Shown here: piece by piece, positions 33,590 to 42,028 of the stretch
How the letters are laid out: every line of letters begins with the position of its first letter
Numbering within the stretch: the stretch's first letter is position 1
Source: an uncultured Novosphingobium sp.
Lineage (GTDB): Bacteria; Pseudomonadota; Alphaproteobacteria; Sphingomonadales; Sphingomonadaceae
Length of the DNA stretch: 46,860 bases
NCBI GenBank assembly: GCA_937996535.1
Contig: CALKVF010000007.1
Coordinates: 1-46,860 of the forward strand
Direction: 5' to 3'
Translations under genes and position numbers: made by a program
The notes under the pieces: model-generated
Databases searched by the model: none
Told to the model about the DNA's origin: nothing
Seen by the model: only the letters and a program-made list of their open reading frames with translations

Positions 33590-35140
33590 ATGCGTTCAAT
33601 CCTGCCGTTCCTGCTGCTCGCCAGCGCCGCCGCGCCCGTAATGGCGCAGGACAAGCCCGCCGACAGCGGCAAGCCCCAGTCCAGCGCCGAAATGCTCAAG
33701 CAGGAAGCCGAACGCGCCGCCGCCCGCCCCAGTGCCGAGGAACGCGAAGCCGTCTCGCGCGGCAGCGTCACCATTCGCGGCCAGAAGGTTGATTACACCG
33801 CAACCGCAGGCACGCTGACCATTCGCGACGATGCCGGCAAGCCCACCGCCTCAGTGTTCTACACCGCCTATACCCGCCCCGGCGCCAACCGCCCGGTGAC
33901 CTTCCTGTTCAACGGCGGCCCGGGTTCGGCCACGGTCTGGTTGCACATGGGCAGCCTGGGCCCGGTGCGCGTCGCGACCGGCGATCCGGTGGCGGTGGCC
34001 CCGGCCAGCTATGCGCTGCGCCCCAACCCGGATTCGCTGCTCGACAAGTCGGACCTCGTGTTCATCGACGCGATCGGCGCGGGCTGGTCGCGCCCGCTGG
34101 GTGACAAGACCGGCAAGGATTTCTGGGGCGTCGATCAGGATGCCGATGCCTTTGCCCGCGCGATCACGCGCTATGTCGACAAGAACAATCGCTGGACCAG
34201 CCCCAAGGTGGTGTTCGGCGAAAGCTATGGCACGCTGCGCGCTGGCGCGGTGGGCGCGCTGCTCGAACAGCGCGGGATGAGCCTTGATGGCATCGTGTTC
34301 CTGTCCTCGATCCTCAACTACGGCGTGCGCCAGCCGGGCTATGACCAGAACACGCTCGGCCTGTTCCCGACCTTTGCTGCCACCGCATGGTATCACGGCC
34401 GCGTTGCCGACCGTCCGGCCAGCGTCGAAGCTTTCGTGGCCGAAGCCCGCGCCTTTGCCAGCGGCCCCTATGCCGCGGCGCTGGCCAAGGGCAGCGCGAT
34501 CAGCGACGAAGAAAAGCGCGCGGTTGCAGCCCAGGTCGCCCGCTTCACCGGCCTGTCGCAAGACTACGTGCTGCGCGCAGACCTGCGCGTCAGCCTGTCG
34601 CACTTCCAGACCGAACTCCTGCGTGATCGCGGCGTGTCGACCGGGCGGCTCGATACCCGCTATCTGCTCGACGCGGTTGATGCCAATGCCGACAGCCCCG
34701 AGGACGATCCGGCCAGCACGGCGGTGACCGGCGCCTATGTTTCGGCGTTCGAGGACTATGCCGCCCGCACGCTCAAGTTCACCACCGACATGCCCTACAA
34801 GCTGTCGGCGCGCGACGGCGGGTTTGACTGGGATTGGCGCCACCGCGCGCCCGGCGATCGCGGCGCCCAGCCCTCGCCCAACACGGCGGTCGATCTGGCC
34901 TATACGATGCGGATGAACCCGCACCTCAAAGTGCTGTTCCTCAACGGCTACTATGACGCCGCGACCCCGTTCTATTCAACCGAGTTCGATGTCGCGCACA
35001 TGCCGCTGCCCGCGGCCCAGCGCCGCAACATCAGCTTCACTTATTACCAGAGCGGGCACATGATCTATCTCAACCCGCAGACCCTGACCGAAATGCGCAC
35101 CGACCTTGGCCGGTGGTACGATAGCGCCACAGCGCGCTGA
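33590..35140 (+). CDS. Exported S10-family serine carboxypeptidase-like peptidase
   Basis: 516 aa from ATG 33590 (MRSILPFLLL), preceded by GAGGGG. Signal peptide cleaved near PVMAQ-DK, then a low-complexity Lys/Glu/Ala segment. Alpha/beta-hydrolase fold of family S10: TFLFNGGPGSATVWLHMGSLGP (oxyanion hole), nucleophile Ser in FGESYGTLRAG, Asp in NGYYDAATP and His in YQSGHMIYL, so the triad is complete. Probably degrades peptides in the periplasm by C-terminal cleavage. Common in sphingomonads and xanthomonads. Followed by a hairpin before convergent genes. Confidence 0.92.
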   Translation: MRSILPFLLLASAAAPVMAQDKPADSGKPQSSAEMLKQEAERAAARPSAEEREAVSRGSVTIRGQKVDYTATAGTLTIRDDAGKPTASVFYTAYTRPGANRPVTFLFNGGPGSATVWLHMGSLGPVRVATGDPVAVAPASYALRPNPDSLLDKSDLVFIDAIGAGWSRPLGDKTGKDFWGVDQDADAFARAITRYVDKNNRWTSPKVVFGESYGTLRAGAVGALLEQRGMSLDGIVFLSSILNYGVRQPGYDQNTLGLFPTFAATAWYHGRVADRPASVEAFVAEARAFASGPYAAALAKGSAISDEEKRAVAAQVARFTGLSQDYVLRADLRVSLSHFQTELLRDRGVSTGRLDTRYLLDAVDANADSPEDDPASTAVTGAYVSAFEDYAARTLKFTTDMPYKLSARDGGFDWDWRHRAPGDRGAQPSPNTAVDLAYTMRMNPHLKVLFLNGYYDAATPFYSTEFDVAHMPLPAAQRRNISFTYYQSGHMIYLNPQTLTEMRTDLGRWYDSATAR

Positions 35141-35151
35141 TCGGCAGCGGG

Positions 35152-35174
35152 AGGGCGGTGCCTGGCGCCGCCCT
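35152..35174 (+). terminator. Hairpin between S10 peptidase and PaaI thioesterase genes
   Basis: AGGGCGGTG (35152-35160), loop CCTGG, CGCCGCCCT (35166-35174), with a U-G wobble in plus-strand RNA. It lies 12 bp past the peptidase stop and before the convergent thioesterase stop. T-rich tail is minimal. Confidence 0.4.
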
Positions 35175-35187
35175 TACCGCCTGCCTC

Positions 35188-35619
35188 TTATCCAGGAATT
35201 GCGTAGGTTACGGTCGCCTGGGCCAGAATCCGGGTTTCGTCATCCTGCCACAGCCGCACGTCAACCGTGGCGAGCCGGCGCCCCAGCTTGATCAGCACGG
35301 CATCGGCCATGACCGTGCGATATTCGACCGCGCGCAGGAAACTGATGTTGAGATTGCTGGTCACCGCCATCGCCACAGGGCCGATATGCGCCAGGATCAC
35401 GGCATAGGCCGCACGGTCGGCCAGCCCCATCTGGGTCGGCCCCGAAACGATCCCGCCGGGCCGCAGCGCCGCCTCGTCGGGCTCCAGCGCAAGCCGCACC
35501 CGCCCGGGCACGATTTCCACGATCCCGGCCTGCCGTTCGGTCGCGATCCCGGGAAAGGCACCGACGAAGAACGCCGCCAGTTCATCGACGGCCATCACCG
35601 GGGCAAGGCCGGCGTCCAT
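35188..35619 (-). CDS. PaaI-family hotdog thioesterase
   Basis: 143 aa from ATG 35619, overlapping the folE stop (TGATG). Hotdog-fold acyl-CoA thioesterase: RPGGIVSGPTQMGLADRAAY corresponds to the helix region that carries the catalytic acidic residue, followed by the strands MAVTSNLNISFLRAVEY and RRLATVDVRLWQDDE. Substrate unknown. Translationally coupled to folE, but I see no metabolic reason for the pairing. Confidence 0.85.
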   Translation of the reverse strand: MDAGLAPVMAVDELAAFFVGAFPGIATERQAGIVEIVPGRVRLALEPDEAALRPGGIVSGPTQMGLADRAAYAVILAHIGPVAMAVTSNLNISFLRAVEYRTVMADAVLIKLGRRLATVDVRLWQDDETRILAQATVTYAIPG

Positions 35620-36227
35620 CAATAGCCCATCAGACTGAGGACTTCCTTGCGGCTGCGGTGATCGTCAAGGAAGCAGCCCATCAGGCGGCTGGTGACCATG
35701 CCCACGCCCGGGGTCTTGACCCCGCGCCCGGTCATGCAGCCGTGCTGTGCCTCGATCACCACGGCCACGCCGTGCGGATTGAGGTTGTCCCAGATGCACT
35801 GCGCGACTTCGGCGGTCAGCCGTTCCTGGATCTGCAGCCGCTGGGCAAAGCCGTGGAGCACGCGGGCCAGCTTGGAAATGCCGACCACCCGATCGCGCGG
35901 CATATAGGCGATCGCGGCCCTGCCGGTGATCGGGGCCATGTGGTGTTCGCAGTGCGACTGAAACGGAATGTCCTTGAGCAGGACCAGCTCGTTATAGCCG
36001 CCCACTTCCTCGAACTGGCGCGACAGGTGCGCGGCCGGATCGGCGTCATAGCCCTGGCAATATTCCTTCCACGCGCGCGCCACGCGCGCCGGGGTATCGA
36101 GCAGGCCTTCGCGCTGCGGATCATCGCCCGACCAGCGGATCAGGGTGCGGATCGCGTCCTGCACCTCATCGGGGACCGGCGGCTTGGCCAGCGGACCTTC
36201 CGCATGGCTGTCAGAATCGCAGCTCAC
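35619..36227 (-). CDS. folE: GTP cyclohydrolase I
   Basis: 202 aa from GTG 36227, with GGAGAAG upstream; there is no early in-frame ATG. Opens GTP to dihydroneopterin triphosphate, first step of tetrahydrofolate synthesis, as a cytoplasmic decamer. Zinc ligands and catalytic residues: Cys93 and His96 in SHCEHHM, Cys164 in QHGCMTGRG. Core blocks PITGRAAIAYMPRDRVVGISKLAR and QERLTAEVA are intact. Lies 13 bp after the phospholipase D gene. Confidence 0.97.
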   Translation of the reverse strand: MSCDSDSHAEGPLAKPPVPDEVQDAIRTLIRWSGDDPQREGLLDTPARVARAWKEYCQGYDADPAAHLSRQFEEVGGYNELVLLKDIPFQSHCEHHMAPITGRAAIAYMPRDRVVGISKLARVLHGFAQRLQIQERLTAEVAQCIWDNLNPHGVAVVIEAQHGCMTGRGVKTPGVGMVTSRLMGCFLDDHRSRKEVLSLMGY

Positions 36228-36240
36228 TCGTCACTTCTCC

Positions 36241-37734
36241 CTAGCGCGGGCGGCGCAGAAAACCGCCCCTGCGGAACAATCCGCGCCGTTTGCTGAACGG
36301 TTCGAACAGTTGCCCCGGCCGCTCAGGATCGAGCAGCGCGTTATCGGCCACCGCTTTCTCCGCTTCGGTCAAGGGACGCAAGACAAAAGCGTCCAGGCGC
36401 TTGCCCGTGCGCGGAGCCTCCGCGATCAGCCGCTGCATCGAGCCATGCTCCGCCAAGGCCGCGGCAACCGCCTCCACCGCCATCCCCAGATGCTCGCCCA
36501 GCAGCCGGTGGCGCAGGTTCGTAATGACCGGGGAGGCATGGGCATTGCCGGGCCGCGCGGCATCGATGAACAGGTCGGTTTCGGTATCAAGCCCGAGCGA
36601 GCGGTTGTTCATGTTGGCTGACCCCACCCGCAGCACCTCATCGTCAACGATCATCAGCTTGGAATGGACATAGATCGGCGTGCCGGCTGCATTGCGCGGG
36701 ACATAAATGCGAAAGCGGTTGCCCGGATCAACCGCGCCGATCGCGTGGCACAGCCGAACCCGCGCCGCGTCCATCGCGGCCTGCTCCAGCCAGCCCGAAG
36801 CCGTCAGCGGATTGATCAGCACCACTTCGGGCGGATCGGGCTGGGCCAGCCGCCGGGCCAGCGCCTCGGCAATCGCGCGCGAGGCGAAATACTGGCTTTC
36901 GGCGTAAATGAAGCGCCGCGCGCGGGCGATGTGCTCGGCAAACAGCGCCTCGATCTCGCGGACTTCCTCAAGATCGCGCCAGGCTGAACGGGTCCGCGCG
37001 ATGCCGATCTCGACATCGCTGAACTCGGCCTTGAGCCGGAGTGGCCACAGGCTTTGCGGCTCGGCCTCGCACGGCTGCAAGGCCCGGCCGCCCGATTGCT
37101 GCCACCGCTCGCGCCCGAGTTCGGCCAACGCCCCGGCCGCCTCGCCTTCAACCAGCATCGAAAGATCGTGCCACGGGCCATAGAGCTTGGTGCTGAAGGG
37201 CTTGCGCCGGCGGGGGTCGGCCTCGCGGTGTTCGCGCGTGTCCCAGCGTTCGGAGGTCATGTCGATCCCGCCGCACACCGCCAGGCAATCGTCGATCACC
37301 ACGATCTTCTGGTGATGGCTGCACCCCAGCGGGTGCGCCGAATCAAACCGGAAGCCGATCCCCGGATGCAGCGCCCAGCGGACCAGATCGATCAGCATGG
37401 TCCCGCGCAGCAGATATTTGAGCGCCCCGAAATTCCATTTGAGCACCAGTACCCGCAAGGCCGGACGGCGATTGCACAGCCACAGCAGGAACGGGCCAAG
37501 CCGGGCCGGCCAGCGTTTGCGGCTGGGGCCGTTCCACCAGCGCCGCCCCGGCCCCAGCAGCATCCGCGTATCGAAATCCCACCCGATCAGCATGATTCGT
37601 TGCCGCGCGCCAAGCATCGCCTGCTGCATGGCCGAGAAATAGTCCGCCGCGTCGATCAGCACATGAGCCCGGCTTGCACGAGCGAACCGCCAGACCGAAG
37701 GCACAGGCGCGGGGTTGGCGGCAGACGGGTCCAT
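36241..37734 (-). CDS. Phospholipase D / cardiolipin synthase-like protein
   Basis: 497 aa from ATG 37734. Two complete HKD catalytic motifs: His141-x-Lys143-x4-Asp148 (SHHQKIVVIDD) and His357-x-Lys359-x4-Asp364 (VHSKLMIVDDE), each followed by the family GGIDMTSERWD / GSANMNNRS block. No signal peptide and no clear membrane helix, unlike classical ClsA, so it may be a soluble or peripheral transphosphatidylase. The C-terminus is Arg-rich (RRGLFRRGGFLRRPR), which may touch lipid. Could make cardiolipin or hydrolyse phospholipids; undecided. Close upstream neighbour of folE. Confidence 0.88.
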   Translation of the reverse strand: MDPSAANPAPVPSVWRFARASRAHVLIDAADYFSAMQQAMLGARQRIMLIGWDFDTRMLLGPGRRWWNGPSRKRWPARLGPFLLWLCNRRPALRVLVLKWNFGALKYLLRGTMLIDLVRWALHPGIGFRFDSAHPLGCSHHQKIVVIDDCLAVCGGIDMTSERWDTREHREADPRRRKPFSTKLYGPWHDLSMLVEGEAAGALAELGRERWQQSGGRALQPCEAEPQSLWPLRLKAEFSDVEIGIARTRSAWRDLEEVREIEALFAEHIARARRFIYAESQYFASRAIAEALARRLAQPDPPEVVLINPLTASGWLEQAAMDAARVRLCHAIGAVDPGNRFRIYVPRNAAGTPIYVHSKLMIVDDEVLRVGSANMNNRSLGLDTETDLFIDAARPGNAHASPVITNLRHRLLGEHLGMAVEAVAAALAEHGSMQRLIAEAPRTGKRLDAFVLRPLTEAEKAVADNALLDPERPGQLFEPFSKRRGLFRRGGFLRRPR

Positions 37735-37857
37735 CGCCCCAGCCTAACCGATTGCCGGGCCGGCGTCACGGCCAGGCTCGCAGGCGCTCGCGGGCGATGG
37801 ACAGCGCCTTACAATCCTGTATCCGATGGGAAAATATTCGAAAGATCCGCCCCCGGC

Positions 37858-39189
37858 ATGACCGCCCCTGCCCTGCGCCCCGCTCTGCTGTTTATGGCGA
37901 TCGCCGCGCTGGCCGCCGCGCTTTACCTGCCGGGACTGGGCCGCGTGCGCGCGCCGATCTGGGATGAAAGCTATTACCTGCCGACCACCGCCCGCTATCA
38001 TGAAGAGCGCACCCAGTTCGCATCGCATCCGCCGCTGGGCATGATGCTGATCGCGGCAGGTGACAGCGCGTTTGGCAGCAACACCCCAGCACAGTGGCAC
38101 GCGATCGCCGGCGCGGAATCGGTCACGGCACCCGAGATGCCGGACGGCTTTGATTATACCGGCGTGCGTATAACCCCGGCCCTGTTCGGCGTGCTGGGCG
38201 CCGGGCTGTTCGCGCTGGTGATGCTGGAGCTGACCGGCAGCCTTGCCGCCTCGGCCGCGCTCAGCCTGCTCTACCTTGGTGACACGGCGATTGCGGTCGA
38301 AGTGCGCGCCGCACTGCTCGATCCGTTCCAGCTCACTTTCATGCTTGGCGCGATGTTGGCCGCGATCCGCGCGATCAAACGCCCCGCCCCCGCCCCGGCG
38401 TTCGCAGTGGGCCTGTGCCTCGCCGCCGCCGCGCTGGTGCGCGCCAATGCGCTGGTGCTGGGCGTAATGGTGCCGGTAATGCTCTGGCCCACGCTCGCCG
38501 CGCGCGATTGGACACTGCTTGCCCGCCAAATGGGCGCAGGCATGGTCGGCGCGCTGACCGCGCTCGGTCTGACGCTCGCCATGTTCATCGCGCTCACCCC
38601 GCTGCCGCCCGATCCGGCGAGCGCGGCGGGCCGCGCCGATCTTGCCTTCCTCGCCCCTCCGCACCGTGCCGCGCTGGATCGCGGCCACTGGACGCCCGCA
38701 GCCGTGATCGCGGTGGCTGAGGACATCACGGCGCAGATGCGCGGCGATCTTGCCGTCACGCCCAAAACCGATGCCAACGGCTCGCATCCCGTGGACTGGC
38801 TGCTGGCGCGCGGCTCAATCCTCTACCGCGCCGACGCTGCAGCAAACCCACCCTACGCACTCGGCCTCACCCCCAACCGCGCGGTCTGGCTGATTTCGCT
38901 GCTTGGGGTGCTTTCCAGCCTGCTGCCGGGCCGCCTTCGGCAAAACCCGGTGCGCGTCATGCTGCTAGGCGGTTGGCTCGCCAGCATGGCGGCGCTGGCC
39001 TGGCTCGACAGCCAGCGGGTGGTCTATCTCTACCACTATCTCATCCCGCTGCTGCTGGGCCACGCCCTCGCCGCGCTGGAATGGAAACACCACAATCTCC
39101 CGCGCTGGCCAGCACTGGCCCTTGCGGCAGCGTGCCTCGGCTTTGCGCTCCAGGGCTGGGATTTTGCCGTGGGCCTTGCCCGGCCTTGA
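37858..39189 (+). CDS. Multi-span glycosyltransferase of the PMT (GT-C) type
   Basis: 443 aa from ATG 37858. About ten hydrophobic helices. The first periplasmic loop has the acidic pair Asp36-Glu37 (PIWDESYYLP) used by GT-C enzymes that draw sugar from a polyprenyl-phosphate donor, followed by HPPLG (57-61), the mark of PMT/ArnT-like enzymes. Likely transfers a mannose-type sugar to a protein or envelope acceptor on the periplasmic side; donor and acceptor unknown. Divergent from the phospholipase D gene by 123 bp. Weak ribosome-binding site. Confidence 0.8.
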   Translation: MTAPALRPALLFMAIAALAAALYLPGLGRVRAPIWDESYYLPTTARYHEERTQFASHPPLGMMLIAAGDSAFGSNTPAQWHAIAGAESVTAPEMPDGFDYTGVRITPALFGVLGAGLFALVMLELTGSLAASAALSLLYLGDTAIAVEVRAALLDPFQLTFMLGAMLAAIRAIKRPAPAPAFAVGLCLAAAALVRANALVLGVMVPVMLWPTLAARDWTLLARQMGAGMVGALTALGLTLAMFIALTPLPPDPASAAGRADLAFLAPPHRAALDRGHWTPAAVIAVAEDITAQMRGDLAVTPKTDANGSHPVDWLLARGSILYRADAAANPPYALGLTPNRAVWLISLLGVLSSLLPGRLRQNPVRVMLLGGWLASMAALAWLDSQRVVYLYHYLIPLLLGHALAALEWKHHNLPRWPALALAAACLGFALQGWDFAVGLARP

Positions 39190-39212
39190 TCGGCTCGCCT
39201 GAGCCAGATGCG

Positions 39213-39248
39213 AAGAAGGCGGAGTTCCCTGAGGAACCCCGCCTTCTT
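39213..39248 (-). terminator. Hairpin between tRNA-Arg and the PMT-like gene
   Basis: 16-bp stem AAGAAGGCGGAGTTCC / GGAACCCCGCCTTCTT with loop CTGA. The one A-C mismatch on the plus strand becomes a G-U pair on the minus strand, and the minus-strand stem ends in CTTCTT, so it fits best as terminator of the tRNA-Arg transcript, though it could also serve the convergent PMT-like gene 23 bp away. Confidence 0.6.
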
Positions 39249-39275
39249 GGCCATCCAGATCCCCCATGGGGAAAA

Positions 39276-39352
39276 TGGCGCGCCCGGAACGATTCGAACG
39301 TCCGACCCTCAGATTCGTAGTCTGATGCTCTATCCAGCTGAGCTACGGGCGC
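39276..39352 (-). tRNA. tRNA-Arg (anticodon ACG)
   Basis: 77 nt with encoded CCA. Acceptor GCGCCCG pairs with CGGGCGC, discriminator G. D-arm AGCTCAGCTGGATAGAGC, anticodon stem-loop CAGACTACGAATCTG with anticodon ACG (wobble A normally deaminated to inosine to read CGU/C/A), and T-loop TTCGAATC are all visible. Confidence 0.96.
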
Positions 39353-39397
39353 GTTGGAGAGGCGCTATTAGGAGCGTCGTGCGGGCTTGGCAAGCGG

Positions 39398-39826
39398 CTA
39401 ATTTGTCTTTTCGAGCACTTCTTTCACAACCCGGGCAAGCGGCACGTCAAGTGGCGGCATGGCGAGGCTTTCGAGGGCATCGCCGCTGAACCAGCCCAGC
39501 TCATCCGCATCGAGGCACGCCGCTTCCCCCGCCCAGTCGCGACAAGTGTAAAGCATCAGGACAACCCGCTCACCCGGCAGCGCGGCGAAGGTCAGCGGCT
39601 GGAGCGAGCCCGCCTCGATCCTGAGGCCCAGTTCCTCCTCGCACTCGCGCAGCAGGGCGGCATCGGCGGTTTCGCCGGGTTCTACCTTGCCGCCGGGAAA
39701 CTCCCACAACCCGCCGTGAGCGCGGTCGGCCCGGCGGCGCTGCATCAGCACGCGGCGGCTTGTATCGATCAGGGCAATGGCGACCACGGGAATCATTGTC
39801 GGATATTTTTGCAGATCCTGCGGCAT
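39398..39826 (-). CDS. Nudix hydrolase, MutT-like (8-oxo-dGTP diphosphatase)
   Basis: 142 aa from ATG 39826, with AAGGA 10 nt upstream; ATG 39796 (MIPVVAIAL) gives the more usual MutT length but lacks a ribosome-binding site. Complete Nudix box G-x5-E-x7-REUxEExGU: GGKVEPGETADAALLRECEEELGL region, residues about 54-77. Preceded by LMQRRRADRAHGGLWEFPGG as in MutT, which removes mutagenic 8-oxo-dGTP. Other nucleotides cannot be excluded. Confidence 0.87.
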   Translation of the reverse strand: MPQDLQKYPTMIPVVAIALIDTSRRVLMQRRRADRAHGGLWEFPGGKVEPGETADAALLRECEEELGLRIEAGSLQPLTFAALPGERVVLMLYTCRDWAGEAACLDADELGWFSGDALESLAMPPLDVPLARVVKEVLEKTN

Positions 39827-39892
39827 TCTCAATCATTCCTTAGGGATAAACTGCAAGAACCGCCTTCATCTGTTCCAGGGGGCGGGAAGAAC

Positions 39893-40087
39893 GTGATCAA
39901 GACGACACTCAGAAACCTGATCGGCGATGTGCGCGGCACGTCGGCAATCGAGATGGGGCTGATCTGCTCGCTCATCATTCTTGCGATGATGACCGCTCTG
40001 GAAACGTTCGCCGGTGAAAGCCAGCTGACCTGGGGCTCGATCGCCTCGAAAACTTCCGACGCCGTTGCCCAGTCAACGGGGAGTTAA
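39893..40087 (+). CDS. Atypical Flp-type (type IVb) pilin-like small protein
   Basis: 64 aa from GTG 39893, with GGGAAGA directly upstream. Short basic leader IKTTLRNLIGDVRG, then a hydrophobic segment AIEMGLICSLIILAMM. This is the type IVb prepilin layout: cleavage after Gly15, Glu20 at +5, but Met at +6 where Flp pilins have Tyr. The remainder is polar (SQLTWGSIASKTSDAVAQSTGS). Lies 97 bp before a standard Flp pilin gene; may be a minor pilin. No Tad assembly genes are in the window. Confidence 0.65.
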   Translation: MIKTTLRNLIGDVRGTSAIEMGLICSLIILAMMTALETFAGESQLTWGSIASKTSDAVAQSTGS

Positions 40088-40184
40088 ATAAATTTCAAGA
40101 CTTTACCCTTAGTCCGGTGATTGCTCGATCCGGGTGACAGGGAAAGAGCCGGGTAAACGAAGACTTTCCTATAGGAGACTGACC

Positions 40185-40367
40185 ATGAAGTTCATCAACA
40201 AGCTGCTGCGCGACGAAGCTGGTGCGACCGCCATCGAATACGGCCTGATCGCCGCCCTCATCGCCGTCGCCGCGATCACCGCCATGCAGGGCCTGGGCAA
40301 CCAGCTGCAGACCACCTTCAACACCACTTCGTCGGCGATGCAGACCGCGAACGCCTCGGCTTCGTAA
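40185..40367 (+). CDS. Flp family type IVb pilin
   Basis: 60 aa from ATG 40185, with AGGAGA upstream. Standard Flp prepilin: leader MKFINKLLRDEAG, cleavage after Gly13 by a CpaA/TadV peptidase, Glu18 (+5) and Tyr19 (+6) in TAIEYGLIAALIAVAAI, then a short polar tail (TTFNTTSSAMQTANASAS). Major subunit of Tad adhesion pili; the assembly machinery must be elsewhere. A strong terminator follows, fitting an abundant short transcript. Confidence 0.9.
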   Translation: MKFINKLLRDEAGATAIEYGLIAALIAVAAITAMQGLGNQLQTTFNTTSSAMQTANASAS

Positions 40368-40409
40368 GACGCAGACGACAGCTTTCGGGCCTCGGCCTGA
40401 AGACGCGAG

Positions 40410-40442
40410 GGGCGGCAGGGAAACCTGCCGCCCTTTTGCTTT
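40410..40442 (+). terminator. Strong intrinsic terminator after the flp pilin gene
   Basis: GGGCGGCAGG (40410-40419), GAAA tetraloop, CCTGCCGCCC (40424-40433), then TTTTGCTTT. A textbook Rho-independent terminator, 42 bp past the pilin stop. Confidence 0.9.
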
Positions 40443-40451
40443 GCGCAAAGC

Positions 40452-41924
40452 TCAATAGGTGACGAGCTTGACCTTCTGACCCACCGCCAGCTTGCTCGAT
40501 GCGGTGAGCCCGTTGAGCACCAGGAAGCGGTCGAGAGGGGCATCGCCGTAGGCCATGCGGCGCGACAGGCTTTGCAGGGTATCGCCCTTGGCCACGCTCA
40601 CCACCACCAGCTTGCGCGGCTTGACTGCAGCCGCCTCGGCCGCCGAAATCCGCCGCATCGAGGCATAAATCGGGCTGAACACATCGGCGCTGCCGGCCGG
40701 AACCATGGTCAGGAAATGAACCGCCTGCCCGCTGGCCAGTTCATAGGCAACCACGCTCACATCAACCTGGCTGTTGCCCGAGGCAACCCGCGCGCTGGCG
40801 CGGGCGGCGTTCATGCCGTTGATCGTGGTGCGGGTGATCGTGCCCGGATCGATCTGGGCCTGCCCCGATTCGGTGAGCCCGGCAAAGACCGCGCGGACAT
40901 AGGCATCAAGGTCGCCGTTATAGGCCCCGCCCGCAAGCTGGCCCTTGCCCGCCTGCCCGCTGATCGCGACCGCCTGCGTACCGTTGACGAGATAGAACCC
41001 GCTAGGCGCCTCGAACTGGAACTTCATCTCAGGGTGGGTGAACTTGCGCCCATCGACGATGCCCTGCTGGGGATCGTCGCCATAGAGCAGACCGTTCACC
41101 CCGGTGAGGAACTGATCGCGGTTGAGCTTGCCGCTGGCCCCAGCGCCGGCGCGCGCCAGCGCCGCCGAGACGCGCGAGGCCGGATCGGGGTGAGTCGAGG
41201 CCCATTCGGGCACCCGGTCGGTCGTGCCCATCAGCCGCGCTTCGAGCGCGTTCTGGTTGGCCAGACTTTGCAGCACGGTCGACATCGCGCGCGGATCGTA
41301 ACCGGCGCTGCGCAGATACTGGATGCCCAGGTTATCAGCCTCGGTTTCCTGGCTGCGCGAATATTTGAGCGTGAGCAGCTGCGAGCCCTGCATCAGGCCC
41401 TGCTGCACCACCTGCCCGATCCCGCTGTTGCCGAGCAGGACGCCCGACAGCACCGTGCCCAGCACGCCGATCACCGTGTTGCGGGTGGCCGCGCTCTGCC
41501 GCTTGGCGGCGTGGCGGGCAGCCACGTGGCCGACTTCGTGGCCGAGCACGCCAGCCAATTCGGCCTCATTGTTCATCAGCGCGACCAGCTGGCGGGTGGT
41601 GTAAACATAACCGCCGGGGATCGCGAAGGCGTTGTTGACCGAAGAATTGAGCAGCGTGACGGTGAAATCGTCGGTCGCGTTGCTGAGGCCCGACTGCACC
41701 GCGATCCGCTTGCCCACCGATTCGACATAGCGCGCCTGAGTGCCGCTCATCGCACCGCCGAATTCGGCGACGAGCTGGGGATGCGCCTTGGCGCCTTCCT
41801 GTTTGTCAGCCTGGCTGATCGCCTGCACCGCCTGGGCCCCGGCCTGCGCGATCGGCAGAGCCATGACCGCCAGCGCGGCCCCGGCAAACAGGCGCCCGAG
41901 CAGGGGGGATTTGCGAGGGGACAT
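40452..41924 (-). CDS. Exported M48-family metalloprotease with LysM-like C-terminus
   Basis: 490 aa from ATG 41924, with AAAGGA upstream. Signal peptide cleaved near AGAQA. Zinc peptidase motif HEVGH (His129, Glu130, His133) and the third ligand in SQETEADNLG, as in BepA/LoiP-type periplasmic proteases that clear or help fold outer-membrane proteins. After the protease domain (to about 270) comes a beta-rich domain and a final segment KGDTLQSLSRRMAYGDA ... LAVGQKVKLVTY resembling a LysM peptidoglycan-binding fold. E. coli BepA instead ends in TPR repeats. TTACC-AAAA-GGTAA lies in its promoter region. Confidence 0.87.
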   Translation of the reverse strand: MSPRKSPLLGRLFAGAALAVMALPIAQAGAQAVQAISQADKQEGAKAHPQLVAEFGGAMSGTQARYVESVGKRIAVQSGLSNATDDFTVTLLNSSVNNAFAIPGGYVYTTRQLVALMNNEAELAGVLGHEVGHVAARHAAKRQSAATRNTVIGVLGTVLSGVLLGNSGIGQVVQQGLMQGSQLLTLKYSRSQETEADNLGIQYLRSAGYDPRAMSTVLQSLANQNALEARLMGTTDRVPEWASTHPDPASRVSAALARAGAGASGKLNRDQFLTGVNGLLYGDDPQQGIVDGRKFTHPEMKFQFEAPSGFYLVNGTQAVAISGQAGKGQLAGGAYNGDLDAYVRAVFAGLTESGQAQIDPGTITRTTINGMNAARASARVASGNSQVDVSVVAYELASGQAVHFLTMVPAGSADVFSPIYASMRRISAAEAAAVKPRKLVVVSVAKGDTLQSLSRRMAYGDAPLDRFLVLNGLTASSKLAVGQKVKLVTY

Positions 41925-41954
41925 CGGGCATTCCTTTCCGGCAACGACAATTCG

Positions 41955-41968
41955 TTACCAAAAGGTAA
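41955..41968 (-). promoter_or_regulatory. Short palindrome upstream of the M48 protease gene
   Basis: TTACC-AAAA-GGTAA, 31 bp before the protease start. Could be an operator or part of the leader; no matching regulator is known to me. Confidence 0.3.
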
Positions 41969-42002
41969 GGCCCACCCCGGGTCTTGAAAAGCCGAAATAT
42001 CC

Positions 42003-42018
42003 GCCCCGCGACCGGGGC
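42003..42018 (-). terminator. Small hairpin after accA
   Basis: GCCCCG-CGAC-CGGGGC, 6-bp stem 11 bp past the accA stop; in the minus direction it is followed by GATATTTCGGCTTTTC, a broken T-rich tract. Likely terminator. Confidence 0.5.
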
Positions 42019-42028
42019 TGGGACAGGT

